Source: Planctomycetota bacterium (GTDB lineage Bacteria > Planctomycetota > B15-G4 > JADJEK01). Taken from it: a stretch of 62,865 nucleotides of DNA. Numbering within the stretch: the stretch's first letter is position 1; every line of letters starts with the position of its first letter. Where the stretch lies: NCBI GenBank assembly GCA_016213895.1, contig JACQZJ010000030.1, positions 1 to 62,865 on the forward strand. The letters are read 5' to 3'. Positions 26,414 to 34,767 of this stretch are shown here, one piece after another. The position numbers and the translations under genes were made by a program. The notes beneath the pieces are model-generated. The model was not told the origin of the DNA. It was given only the letters and a program-made list of their open reading frames with translations, and ran no database searches.

Positions 26414-27295
26414 ATGAAACCGCGCGAGCTTCTCCTTCTGGCCCTGCTCGGCGCCGGCTGCGCGGCGCCCGTTGAGAACGACCAGCCGCTCGCGGTCACG
26501 TACCTCGCGAACGAGGGCTTTCTAATCGAGAGCGGGTCCACGAAGCTGCTCATCGACGCCCTGTTCGACGACGAGACCATCGAGTACTGCGACGTGCCGG
26601 ACAGCGCGCTGCGGGCGCGGATGGAGGCGGCGCAGGGGCTTTTCTCGGACGTGGACCTGGTGCTGGTCACACACGCCCACGTGGATCACTTCGATCCGCG
26701 CTGCGTCCTCGCCCACCTGCGAAGCAACGCGCGCGCGACGCTCGTCTGTCCATCCCCGGCTGCCGCGGCCATGCAGGCGGAGCGCCTGGGTGACAGCGAG
26801 ACCGCGCAGAGAACGCGCGCGCCCGCCCTGGAGCCGGGGCGCTCCGTGGACCTGGTGGAGAACGAGATCCGCCTGACCGCCATGCGCCTGCGGCACGGGC
26901 GCTACCTGGTGATGGACGAGGAGACGGGCCGCCAGTACGACCGGCACGAGAAGGTCGAGAACCTGGCCTACCTCGTCGATCTCGGCCGCTGGCGCATCCT
27001 GCACCTCGGGGACGCGGCGCTCCTGCAGAACGAGGATCTGCTCGAGGGGCTGAAGCTGAACGAACGATCTCTCGACCTGGCCTTCGTCCAGTGCCATTCC
27101 CGCGACGCCGAGAGCGTGCGCATTCTCTCGGACCTCATCGCCCCAACGCAGGTCGTCTGGATGCACCTGCCGGCGGAAAGGCAGCGCAAGGAGGCGCTCG
27201 GCGCCTTCCTGGCGCAAGCCTGGCCCGGCTCCTCGGTCTTCCTCGAGCCGCTCGAGACGCGGACCTTCTCCGCGCCGGGCGCGCCTCTGCCATAG
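26414..27295 (+). CDS. metallo-beta-lactamase-fold lipoprotein
   Basis: This 293-residue protein has a lipobox at LGAGC (Cys16) and a metallo-beta-lactamase fold of the UlaG/L-ascorbate-6-P-lactonase-like type. The zinc motif THAHVDHFD (His87, His89, Asp91, His92) is intact. A later His in MRLRHGRY and the Asp in LHLGDAAL complete the metal site. The closing His near QVVWMHLP is also present. Substrate unknown; it acts outside the cytoplasm. TAGCAT at 26345-26350 could be a -10 element. It converges on the DUF1080 gene with 7 bases between. Confidence 0.85.
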   Translation: MKPRELLLLALLGAGCAAPVENDQPLAVTYLANEGFLIESGSTKLLIDALFDDETIEYCDVPDSALRARMEAAQGLFSDVDLVLVTHAHVDHFDPRCVLAHLRSNARATLVCPSPAAAAMQAERLGDSETAQRTRAPALEPGRSVDLVENEIRLTAMRLRHGRYLVMDEETGRQYDRHEKVENLAYLVDLGRWRILHLGDAALLQNEDLLEGLKLNERSLDLAFVQCHSRDAESVRILSDLIAPTQVVWMHLPAERQRKEALGAFLAQAWPGSSVFLEPLETRTFSAPGAPLP

Positions 27296-27302
27296 AGACG
27301 CG

Positions 27303-28628
27303 TCAGCCCTCGATCGGCGCGAGCCGGATGTTCTGGAAGTGCATTTCCGCCCCTTCGGCCTGCAGCGCCACGTGGCCCGGCCGCACGAGCACGTCCCACG
27401 CCTCGTTCACCACCTCGTCATTGACGATGAGCGTGATCCTCGGCCCGTCCACGATGATCTCGTACTGGTTCCACTCGCCGATCGGCCGCTCGGCGCCGTG
27501 CGTCTTCTGCGTGTTGCGGCCGGACATGCGCTCCGGCGCGGTGCTCATCGGGTACTCGCCGATGGTCCAGAAGTCGCCCGCCGCGCCGCTCATGAGCTGG
27601 GCCTCCACGCTCTCAGGCCAGACTTGGTGCTCGCCGCCCACGCGCAGGAGCACGCCGCCGTTGCCGGCCTCTAGCGTCTCCGGGTTGAAGCGCCATTCCA
27701 GCTTGAGCACGTAGCTCTCGTAGGTGGCCGCGGTGTAGAGGTAGCCGGCCGGGGTCCCGGCGGTCTTGAGCAGCCCGTCCTCCACGCGCCACGCATCCGT
27801 GCCGGTCGAGCCGTCCTCGGAGAAGCACTGCCACCCCTCCAGGCTCTCGCCGTTGAACAGCTCGACCTCGCCCGGCACGGGCCGGGTCAGGTCGCGGACC
27901 TTGAGGTTCCTGAACCAGATGTCGTTGCCGTGATCCTGCAGGCAGAGGTGCCCGGAGCCCTGCCGGCCGAATCCCGCGTACTCGCTGAACTTGCTGTTCG
28001 CGACGCGCTCGTTCCAGTCGTCGCCGCCGAGCTCGGCCTCGAGCACCTTCACGCCGTTCACGAAGTGCGAGAGACGTCCGGCCCGAACCACGATGCGCCC
28101 GCTGTTCCACTCGCCGGCCGGCTTCAGGGTCTTGTTCTCGGGCGCGTAAAGCGCGTAGAGCGCGCCGCAGGAGTGTGGGTCGTTCGGTTCGACGCCCGCC
28201 CCGGCATCGTCGAAGATCTGGTACTCGGGGCCGGTCTGCCACGGCGCCTCTTCCGTCTCAGCGACGTGGAACATGACGCCGCTGTTGGCCCCCTCCGCCA
28301 CCTTCCACTCGAAGCAGAAGTCGAACTCGGCGAAGCGGTCGATGGTCACGATGTCCCCGCCGCCGCCGCCCGCGACCACGCGCAGGCAGCCGTCCTCGAC
28401 CGCCCAGCCGGCCTCCGGGAACGCGTCACGGCCGTAGCCGCGCCAGCACTCCGGCGACTCGCCGTCGAAGAGCAGCGTCCAGCCGGCGGCCTTCTCCGCG
28501 GGCGTGAGGGCCTGCGCCTCTTCTTGCGGCGCAGCGCCGCCCGCCGGTGCGGCGAGCAAGGAGAAGAGCGCGAGGGCCGCGGGCGCGAGGACGTTGCGGG
28601 CGCGGGCGGCTTCTTTGTTCACCAGCAT
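27303..28628 (-). CDS. secreted double-DUF1080 (3-keto-disaccharide hydrolase-like) protein
   Basis: This 441-residue protein has a signal peptide (about residues 1-33) and two DUF1080 lectin-like jelly-roll domains. The first opens at GWTLLFDGESPECWRGYG and the second at VELFNGESLEGWQCF. Conserved motifs such as EWKVAEGANSGVMFHV, GPEYQIFDD and WNQYEIIVDG are present. DUF1080 enzymes cleave glycosidic bonds next to a 3-keto sugar by an elimination route. The start at 28628 gives the signal peptide. It is the last gene of a five-gene operon, 10 bases after the preceding stop. The Gfo/Idh/MocA oxidoreductases upstream would make the 3-keto group. Confidence 0.85.
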   Translation of the reverse strand: MLVNKEAARARNVLAPAALALFSLLAAPAGGAAPQEEAQALTPAEKAAGWTLLFDGESPECWRGYGRDAFPEAGWAVEDGCLRVVAGGGGGDIVTIDRFAEFDFCFEWKVAEGANSGVMFHVAETEEAPWQTGPEYQIFDDAGAGVEPNDPHSCGALYALYAPENKTLKPAGEWNSGRIVVRAGRLSHFVNGVKVLEAELGGDDWNERVANSKFSEYAGFGRQGSGHLCLQDHGNDIWFRNLKVRDLTRPVPGEVELFNGESLEGWQCFSEDGSTGTDAWRVEDGLLKTAGTPAGYLYTAATYESYVLKLEWRFNPETLEAGNGGVLLRVGGEHQVWPESVEAQLMSGAAGDFWTIGEYPMSTAPERMSGRNTQKTHGAERPIGEWNQYEIIVDGPRITLIVNDEVVNEAWDVLVRPGHVALQAEGAEMHFQNIRLAPIEG

Positions 28629-28638
28629 GGTCGAAACC

Positions 28639-29439
28639 TCAGCTTGTCGTTTCCCGGCCAGCGCGCGGCGCCGGCCGCCAGAGATCCACGAGGACGAGCA
28701 GTAAGGACAGGGCAGTCGCGGCCGCGAAGGCGGCACCGCCGCCGGCGATCGCGAACACCCAGGCATCATTCGTTCGAGCGAGCAGCCAGGACGCGAGGTC
28801 GGCGGCCAGCCCCAGGGCGAAGACCAGGGCCAGGAGCCCGACGAGCGGCCGCGGCCAGGCCGTGCCGAGGAGCAGGATCAGGGTGACGAGCGCGACGAGC
28901 GTCATGCCGAGGGCGTGCGTGTGCAGCGAGGCGAGGATGATCGCGGGAGCGGTCGCCTCGACCTCCTGGGCGAAGGCGACCAGCTTGACGTCGGGCCAGC
29001 CCTCCAGCGGGACGGGCGGCTCGCCGCCCGCGGCCTGCTCAGGCGCGCGCGCGTGGCAGGAGAGGCAGCGCGCGGCGATGATCTCGGCGGGCGCGGCGTC
29101 GCCGAGGTCGAGGTTGTCGTAGTCCTCGCTCAGGCGCCCGCTCGCGAGCCAGCGCAGCAGCAGAGCGCGATCGCTCTCCGTCAGGGAGGCATCCGCCTCG
29201 GCGTCCGCGTGTCCCCGCTCGAGGATCGCGCGCATGGGCGACTCGCGCCGCACGCCGTGATAGTGCGCGCGCACGTCGTCGAGCGAGAGCCCGGGCCTGT
29301 CGTCGCGCTTCTCCAGGTGCTCCGCCAGGTAGCGTCCCGAGGCGCAGAGCCCGCCGAGCAGGACGAGAAGGAGCACGCTCAAGGCCAGCCGGATCGGCCA
29401 GGCTTCAGCGCGCCAGCGCGGGAAGGTCGCGCCGGACAT
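28639..29439 (-). CDS. membrane protein with a CxxCH haem-type motif
   Basis: This 266-residue protein has one N-terminal membrane segment (residues 17-35) and a soluble region with RCLSCH (Cys125, Cys128, His129), the covalent haem c attachment motif. Three more membrane segments (about residues 160-245) follow. The second contains HTHALG near its start, offering possible haem ligands. The layout suggests a small membrane-bound cytochrome that carries electrons outside the cytoplasm. No named family was recognised. It starts 3 bases after the upstream Gfo/Idh stop and ends 10 bases before the DUF1080 gene. Confidence 0.7.
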   Translation of the reverse strand: MSGATFPRWRAEAWPIRLALSVLLLVLLGGLCASGRYLAEHLEKRDDRPGLSLDDVRAHYHGVRRESPMRAILERGHADAEADASLTESDRALLLRWLASGRLSEDYDNLDLGDAAPAEIIAARCLSCHARAPEQAAGGEPPVPLEGWPDVKLVAFAQEVEATAPAIILASLHTHALGMTLVALVTLILLLGTAWPRPLVGLLALVFALGLAADLASWLLARTNDAWVFAIAGGGAAFAAATALSLLLVLVDLWRPAPRAGRETTS

Positions 29440-29442
29440 GCC

Positions 29443-30675
29443 TCAGTCCTCCTCGAAGAGGGAGGGGTCGATCTCGACCGTGGCGCCGCTCCGAACCGCC
29501 TGGTCGGCGAGGATCCCCACGGCCGCGGCGCGCAGGCCCTCCGCCGCCTGGCAGGCCAAGGGCGCTCCCGCGGCGACGCTTTTCACGAAGTCCTCGAGCG
29601 CGTAGTAGAGCGGCGGATGCGGCAGCCCGATGCCCTCCTTCAGCTTGCCCTGGGCCGCGAGCTTGGTGGCGTCGGCGATGAGGGTGATCCCCTCCTCGTT
29701 GTGGAACTGCTGGCGGTTGGCATACACCTCCCAGCCCTGGGTCACCGCGTCCGCCTCCTTGAACAGCCAGCCGGCCGTGCCGCACAGCTTGATCGTGCCC
29801 ATCGTGCCCGCGACCTGCTCATACTGGCCCTCGAAGGAGTTGGCCAGCGTGGCGTCATAGATGAGCTCGACGCCGTCCTCGAAGGAGAGGGTGCACTGCA
29901 CCGTGTCCGCCAGCTCGCGCCCGTCCTGGTGCATGCGGATGGCGCCGGTGCCGCGAACGCGCCGCGGGTACTTGCCGTGGAACCAGTGGGCGACGTCGAA
30001 CTGGTGCGTGCCGCACTCGCCCGCCAGGCCGATCGACACCTCCGGATCGAGGCGCCAGTTCACCTCGCGCTCGCGCGCGGGGTCGGCGGCCGGCGTGCGC
30101 CACGAGGTCTTCCTGTGGTTCTGGGCGCGCAGCGCCACGACCTCGCGGATCGCGCCTGAGCGCAGGAAGGAGTGGGCCAGCTTGTAGATGGGGTTGGAGC
30201 GGCCGGTGAGCCCGGCCTGGCACACGCGGCCGGAGCGCGCCGCGGCCGCGACGATCGCCTGGCAGTCGGCGATGGTGGCCGCGAGCGGCGCCTCGCAATA
30301 GACGTGGCGGCCCGCGGCGAGCGCGTCCTCCGCGACCTCGCGGTGGCGGTGCGTCGGCGTGGCCACGATGACCGCGGCAAGCCCGCCGCTCTCTGCGAGC
30401 AGCTCGCGGTGATCCGCGAAGGGCCGCGCGCCGGGCGCGCGCCGCGCGCCCGACTCGAGGCGGCTCGCGTCGCTGTCGCAGATCGCCGCCACCGCCAGCC
30501 CCTCGATCTTTTGCAGCTCGGCGAGGATGGCGCGCCCCTGGCGTCCCGCGCCGACCACCGCGACCTGGAGCGGCTCGTCGAGCACGAGCGTCCGGCCGGC
30601 GAGGGCAGGCATCAAGGCGAGGGCCGCGGCCCCGCCGGCCTGCTGCAGAAAGAGGCGGCGTGTGGTCTCGTTCAT
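29443..30675 (-). CDS. TAT-exported Gfo/Idh/MocA oxidoreductase
   Basis: This 410-residue protein has an N-terminal TRRLFLQQ twin-arginine signal followed by a hydrophobic stretch. A Rossmann NAD(P)-binding fold begins at VAVVGAGRQGRAI (about residue 39). The second domain has the usual EAPLA (in place of EKP) and GECGTHQFDVAHWF active-site segments; the family Lys of EKP is Ala here, which is uncommon. Members oxidise sugars at a ring carbon with NAD(P). The start at 30675 overlaps the ApbE stop (ATGA), so translation is probably coupled. The C-terminus carries SGAT, resembling an ApbE flavinylation tetrad, but in a place where the family often reads R-S-G. Confidence 0.85.
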   Translation of the reverse strand: MNETTRRLFLQQAGGAAALALMPALAGRTLVLDEPLQVAVVGAGRQGRAILAELQKIEGLAVAAICDSDASRLESGARRAPGARPFADHRELLAESGGLAAVIVATPTHRHREVAEDALAAGRHVYCEAPLAATIADCQAIVAAAARSGRVCQAGLTGRSNPIYKLAHSFLRSGAIREVVALRAQNHRKTSWRTPAADPAREREVNWRLDPEVSIGLAGECGTHQFDVAHWFHGKYPRRVRGTGAIRMHQDGRELADTVQCTLSFEDGVELIYDATLANSFEGQYEQVAGTMGTIKLCGTAGWLFKEADAVTQGWEVYANRQQFHNEEGITLIADATKLAAQGKLKEGIGLPHPPLYYALEDFVKSVAAGAPLACQAAEGLRAAAVGILADQAVRSGATVEIDPSLFEED

Positions 30676-31634
30676 TGGCTTTCCCAGCAATGGAAGGCGG
30701 CGGCCCGGTCTCCGGCGGCGCGGGACTCTTCCGCGCGCGCGGCGCCGGCCTGGTCCAGAGGGACGATGAGCGACGTGACCTCCGGGCCGAGCGCGGGCGG
30801 GCGCCGGCCGAGGGCGATGAGCGCGGTCGACCAGGCGTCGCTCTCCCTGGCCGAGCGCGAGAGCGCTGCGGCGAGCGCGGCGCCGCCCGTGATTGGCCGC
30901 GCGGTCGCGGGATCGATGACGTGGCCGAGGCGCTCGCCGTCCTGCTCGAGCCAGCGCCCGAAGCGGCCCGAGACCGAGAGCGACTCGTCGGCGAGGGTCA
31001 CGCGCGCAAAGCGGCCGGGCCCCGCGCCTCCGGCGGGCGCGGGCAGGCGCACGGCCACGTCGAACCCTTCCTTCCCCGGCGGCCGGCCGATTGCCTTGAT
31101 CGTGCTCGTGCCGCCGTGCAGGAGCGCGGCCTGCACCGCACCGTTCGCCTGGCGCACGACGCGCTCGGCCAGGTCGAGCGCGTGTCCCTTGCCGATCGCG
31201 CCCAAGTCGAGCGCCATGCCGGGCCGGGCGAAGCGCACGCTGTGCTCTTCCTCGTCGCGCAGCAGGCCGTCCGAGCCGATGAAGAAGGCGCCCGCCGCGC
31301 CAGGGCAGGCCGGGGCGGCCGCGTCGTGGAAGCCGAGCGCGCGCATGGCCGGGCCGATGGTCACGTCGAAGGCGCCGCCCGAGGCCCGGTGCACCGCGAG
31401 GCAGGCGCGCAGCAGGCCGAACGTGTCCTCATCGAGGCGCACCGGCCGCGCGCCGGCCGTGCGGTTCACGTGCGCGAGCAGGCTGTCCTGCCGGAAGACG
31501 CTGAGCCTCCGGTCCCACTCGCCGATCTCCGCGAGCGCCGCCTCGGCCACGTCGCCGAGCGCGCGCTCCCCCTCGCCGGCGAGGGCGATCTCGAAGCGCG
31601 TGCCCATGGCGAAGAGGGCGCGGCGCACGATCAT
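30672..31634 (-). CDS. apbE: FAD:protein FMN transferase
   Basis: This 320-residue protein transfers FMN from FAD to Thr/Ser of redox proteins. Family motifs are present: MGTRFEIAL at the N-terminus, GGAFDVTIGP, LDLGAIGKGHALD, HVIDPATARPI and a metal-binding ESDAWSTALIALG near the end. No signal peptide is seen in this start, although family members usually act outside the membrane; a missed upstream start is unlikely because only 21 bases separate it from the previous gene. The ribosome binding site is GGAAGG. It sits inside the Gfo/Idh - CxxCH - DUF1080 operon, so its target may be encoded here or elsewhere. Confidence 0.9.
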   Translation of the reverse strand: MIVRRALFAMGTRFEIALAGEGERALGDVAEAALAEIGEWDRRLSVFRQDSLLAHVNRTAGARPVRLDEDTFGLLRACLAVHRASGGAFDVTIGPAMRALGFHDAAAPACPGAAGAFFIGSDGLLRDEEEHSVRFARPGMALDLGAIGKGHALDLAERVVRQANGAVQAALLHGGTSTIKAIGRPPGKEGFDVAVRLPAPAGGAGPGRFARVTLADESLSVSGRFGRWLEQDGERLGHVIDPATARPITGGAALAAALSRSARESDAWSTALIALGRRPPALGPEVTSLIVPLDQAGAARAEESRAAGDRAAAFHCWESQ

Positions 31635-31655
31635 CTGCGGTCCGCCTTCCCTCTG

Positions 31656-33017
31656 CTACGCCTGGCGCGCGGTCATGGTCGTGGGATCGAAGACGTAGGC
31701 GTGGCCCTCCCACATGGAGCGCGTGGCCAGGTCCACGGCGACCATCATCTTGCTGGCCAGGTCGATGCCGCTCACCGCCGGCTCGCGCGAGCGGATCGAG
31801 TCGAGCCAGTTGACGCGCAGGGCGTCCTGGTCGTCGCCGATGTCCGCACAGGCGACGGTCTGCTCCTCGATCTCGTCGGCATAGATGCGCTCCGGCCGCA
31901 GCACGCAGTCGCGGCCGTTCAAGTAGAGCGTGGCCTTGTGGCCGCGGATCATCACCTCGATGCCGACCTCGTTGCACGTCGAGCCGGCGACGATCATGGT
32001 GTGGCCGCGCTCGAACTCGATGGTCATGTTGACCTGGTCGTGGTTCTCCATCTTCTGGTCGACGTAGTGCCCGCCGGAGGCGGTGACGCGCGTCGGCCAG
32101 CCGGCGTCGAGCGCCATCATCAGCGGCGTCATCTGGTGCACGAGCAGGTCGCCAACGATGCCCGTCGAGAACTTGCGGTAGCGGCGCCACTGCGCCAGGA
32201 CCGCGCCGTCGAACGGCTGCGGCCCGAGCGGGCCGCACCAGCCCTCCCAGTCGAGGTTCTCGCCTGGGACGACCTCGGGGTCGATGGTGTAGTAGAGCCA
32301 CTCCCCGTCTTTGGAATTGCGGCAATAGCTCGTCTGGCTGAACGTCGGCTTGCCGATCACGTCCTCGGCGATGAGCTTTTTGGCCGCTCCCCACTTCGGC
32401 AGGATCATCTTCTGCGTGCCGACCTGGAAGATCATGTCCGGATTGGCGAGCACCACCTGCCTGAGGCGCAGCGCCTCGGGCAGGCGCAGCGTCATCGGCT
32501 TCTCGACGTAGACGTCCTTGCCGGCGGCGAGCGCGTCGATCGCCATCTGCGCGTGCCAGTGCTCGGGCGCGGCGATGAGGACGCCGTGCAGATCGGAGCG
32601 CGCCAGCAGCTCGCGGTAGTCGCGATGCACGTCGACCTTGGCGCCCTGCTTCTCCTCGCAGCCGCGGTGCGTGCTCGCCAGGCGCTTCCTGTTGACGTCG
32701 CACAAGGCGGCGATGCGCACGTTCGCCCGGCCCTCGGCGTTCAAGTTCATGAACGAGACGCAGTGGGCGTCGCCCATGCCGCCCGTGCCGATCACTCCCA
32801 TGAGCACCGGCTCGCCCGGCGCGAGGGGCGTGCGCGGGGCGTGGCGCGGAATGGGCCCGGCCGCGGCGCCGATCGCCGGGACCGAGCGGCACGAGGCGAG
32901 CGCGGCCGCGGCCGCGGCGAGCGCCGCGGCGTTGCCCAGGAACTCGCGGCGCGACGGCCGCGCGTCTTCTGGCGGGGTGGCGGGGGACGGCTGGACGGGG
33001 GATGCGTCTCGGCTCAC
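31656..33017 (-). CDS. TAT-exported Gfo/Idh/MocA oxidoreductase, first gene of operon
   Basis: This 453-residue protein has the twin-arginine motif SRREFLGNAA (about residues 22-31), a hydrophobic core and ALASC that could also act as a lipobox. The Rossmann motif VIGTGGMGDAH follows. EKPMTLRL supplies the catalytic Lys, and GDLLVHQMTPLMMALDAGWP contains the conserved His region. It belongs to the planctomycete-type TAT-exported Gfo/Idh/MocA group. It opens the five-gene operon that ends with DUF1080 and is divergent from the aldehyde dehydrogenase gene across 166 bp. It probably oxidises a sugar or cyclitol outside the cytoplasm or during export. Confidence 0.88.
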   Translation of the reverse strand: MSRDASPVQPSPATPPEDARPSRREFLGNAAALAAAAAALASCRSVPAIGAAAGPIPRHAPRTPLAPGEPVLMGVIGTGGMGDAHCVSFMNLNAEGRANVRIAALCDVNRKRLASTHRGCEEKQGAKVDVHRDYRELLARSDLHGVLIAAPEHWHAQMAIDALAAGKDVYVEKPMTLRLPEALRLRQVVLANPDMIFQVGTQKMILPKWGAAKKLIAEDVIGKPTFSQTSYCRNSKDGEWLYYTIDPEVVPGENLDWEGWCGPLGPQPFDGAVLAQWRRYRKFSTGIVGDLLVHQMTPLMMALDAGWPTRVTASGGHYVDQKMENHDQVNMTIEFERGHTMIVAGSTCNEVGIEVMIRGHKATLYLNGRDCVLRPERIYADEIEEQTVACADIGDDQDALRVNWLDSIRSREPAVSGIDLASKMMVAVDLATRSMWEGHAYVFDPTTMTARQA

Positions 33018-33183
33018 GGCGGTCTCCTTCGCGGGATCCGGGGGCGATACGTGGTCGGGGGCCGGAATCCGTCAGACTAGCGATCCGGGGAGGAAAGCGC
33101 GCCCGGATTCGCGTCGCGCCGCCGCGCGCGGGAGGTATCATGCCGCGTTCTGGCGCCGCCGATCGGGCGGCGAGGGGAGGAAC

Positions 33184-34740
33184 ATGAACCGACGTATGGC
33201 GAGGATGCGCACGCGTATGGACTTCCTGAGAGATCTGGGAATCGGCAAGACGAACTCGGGCGCCTACTGCGGCAAGTGGCTGAAGTGCTCCGGCGCGGTG
33301 CTCGAGAGCAGGAACCCCGCGACCGGCAAGGTCATCGCCAAGGTGAAGCAGGCCGGCCCCGAGGACTACGAGAAGTGCCTGGCCGCGGCGCACGAGGCCT
33401 TTCTCAGGTGGCGCGAGGTGCCGGCGCCCAAGCGCGGCGAGATCGTGCGGCGCGTGGGCAACGCCATTCGCGCGCGCCAGGAGGCCCTCGGCCGCCTGGT
33501 CACCCTGGAGAACGGCAAGATCCTCCAGGAGGGGCTGGGAGAGGTGCAGGAGGCGATCGACATCGCTGACTTCGCGGTCGGGCAGTCGCGCATGCTCTAC
33601 GGCCTGTCCATGCATTCGGAGCGGCCCGCCCACGCCATGCGCGAGCAGTGGCATCCGCTCGGCGTGGTGGGCGTCGTCACCGCCTTCAACTTCCCCATGG
33701 CGGTCTGGGCCTGGAACTCGATGATCGCCTGGATCTGCGGCGATCCCTGCGTGTGGAAGCCCTCCAGCTCGACGCCCTTGTGCGCCATCGGGCTGGTCAA
33801 CGCCTGCCGGCCGATCCTCGAGGAGGAGGGCTTCGGCGCACTCGCCACGCTGTGCATCGGCTCGGGCCGGGACGTGGGCCAGAAGCTGCTCGAGGACGCG
33901 CGCGTGCCGCTCGTCTCCTTCACCGGCTCGACCGCGGTGGGGCGGAAGGTCGCCGGCACCGTGGCGCAGCGCTTCGGCCGCACCATCCTCGAGCTGGGCG
34001 GGAACAACGCCGTGGTCCTCATGGAGGACGCGGACCTCAAGCTGGCCATCCCCGCGATCGTGTTCGGCGCGGTCGGCACGGCCGGACAGCGCTGCACCTC
34101 GACGCGCCGCGTGCTGGTGCACGAGAGCATCCTGTCCGAGGTCGAGCGCCGCCTGCTCGCGGCCTACGAGAGCATCCCGATCGGCGACCCCATGGACGGG
34201 AAGACGCTCTGCGGCCCGCTCATCGACGAGGACGCGGTGAAGACCATGATAGACGCCCTGGAGCGCGTGAAGGCCGAGGGTGGACGCGTGCTCTACGGCG
34301 GCGGGCGCGTGAAGCTCGGCGGGCGGCTGGCCGGCGGCCACTTCGTCCGGCCGGCGATCGTGAGCGCCGAGAACCACTACGGCATCGTCCAGGAGGAGAC
34401 CTTCGCGCCGATCCTCTACCTCATTCCCGTGGGCGGCCTGGACGAGGCCATCGCCAAGCACAACGCGGTGCCGCAGGGGCTGTCCTCGGCCATGTTCACG
34501 CTCAACGTGCGCCACGCCGAGCGCTTCCTCTCGGCAGCGGGCTCGGACTGCGGCATCGCCAACATCAACATCGGCACCTCGGGCGCCGAGATCGGCGGAG
34601 CGTTCGGCGGCGAGAAGGAGACGGGCGGCGGCCGCGAGTCCGGCTCCGACGTCTGGAAGGCCTACATGCGGCGTCAGACGAACACGGTGAACTGGTCGAC
34701 GGCCTTGCCGCTCGCCCAGGGCGTCAAGTTCGGCGACTGA
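33184..34740 (+). CDS. ALDH7-family aldehyde dehydrogenase
   Basis: This 518-residue protein is most like the antiquitin / alpha-aminoadipic semialdehyde dehydrogenase group. Catalytic residues are visible: Glu270 in LELGGNN and Cys304 in GTAGQRCTSTRR. The C-terminal signature GTSGAEIGGAFGGEKETGGG followed by RESGSDVWKAYMRR is typical of ALDH7. The reaction would be NAD-dependent oxidation of an amino-aldehyde, as in lysine breakdown. The ATG follows GGGGAGGA. TATCAT at 33136-33141 could be the -10 box. The APC permease gene begins 27 bases after the stop, which fits uptake and catabolism of an amino acid. Confidence 0.9.
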   Translation: MNRRMARMRTRMDFLRDLGIGKTNSGAYCGKWLKCSGAVLESRNPATGKVIAKVKQAGPEDYEKCLAAAHEAFLRWREVPAPKRGEIVRRVGNAIRARQEALGRLVTLENGKILQEGLGEVQEAIDIADFAVGQSRMLYGLSMHSERPAHAMREQWHPLGVVGVVTAFNFPMAVWAWNSMIAWICGDPCVWKPSSSTPLCAIGLVNACRPILEEEGFGALATLCIGSGRDVGQKLLEDARVPLVSFTGSTAVGRKVAGTVAQRFGRTILELGGNNAVVLMEDADLKLAIPAIVFGAVGTAGQRCTSTRRVLVHESILSEVERRLLAAYESIPIGDPMDGKTLCGPLIDEDAVKTMIDALERVKAEGGRVLYGGGRVKLGGRLAGGHFVRPAIVSAENHYGIVQEETFAPILYLIPVGGLDEAIAKHNAVPQGLSSAMFTLNVRHAERFLSAAGSDCGIANINIGTSGAEIGGAFGGEKETGGGRESGSDVWKAYMRRQTNTVNWSTALPLAQGVKFGD

Positions 34741-34767
34741 CCCGCGAAGCCGGGAGCGCTGCGCGTC

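Noticed and set aside
29443-29520. SGAT near the C-terminus of the second Gfo/Idh protein as an ApbE flavinylation site
   Set aside because: The family often has R-S-G-x-P/V at this place and the acidic residue expected just before the tetrad is too far away, so chance is the simpler explanation. It could be tested by flavin-peptide mass spectrometry.
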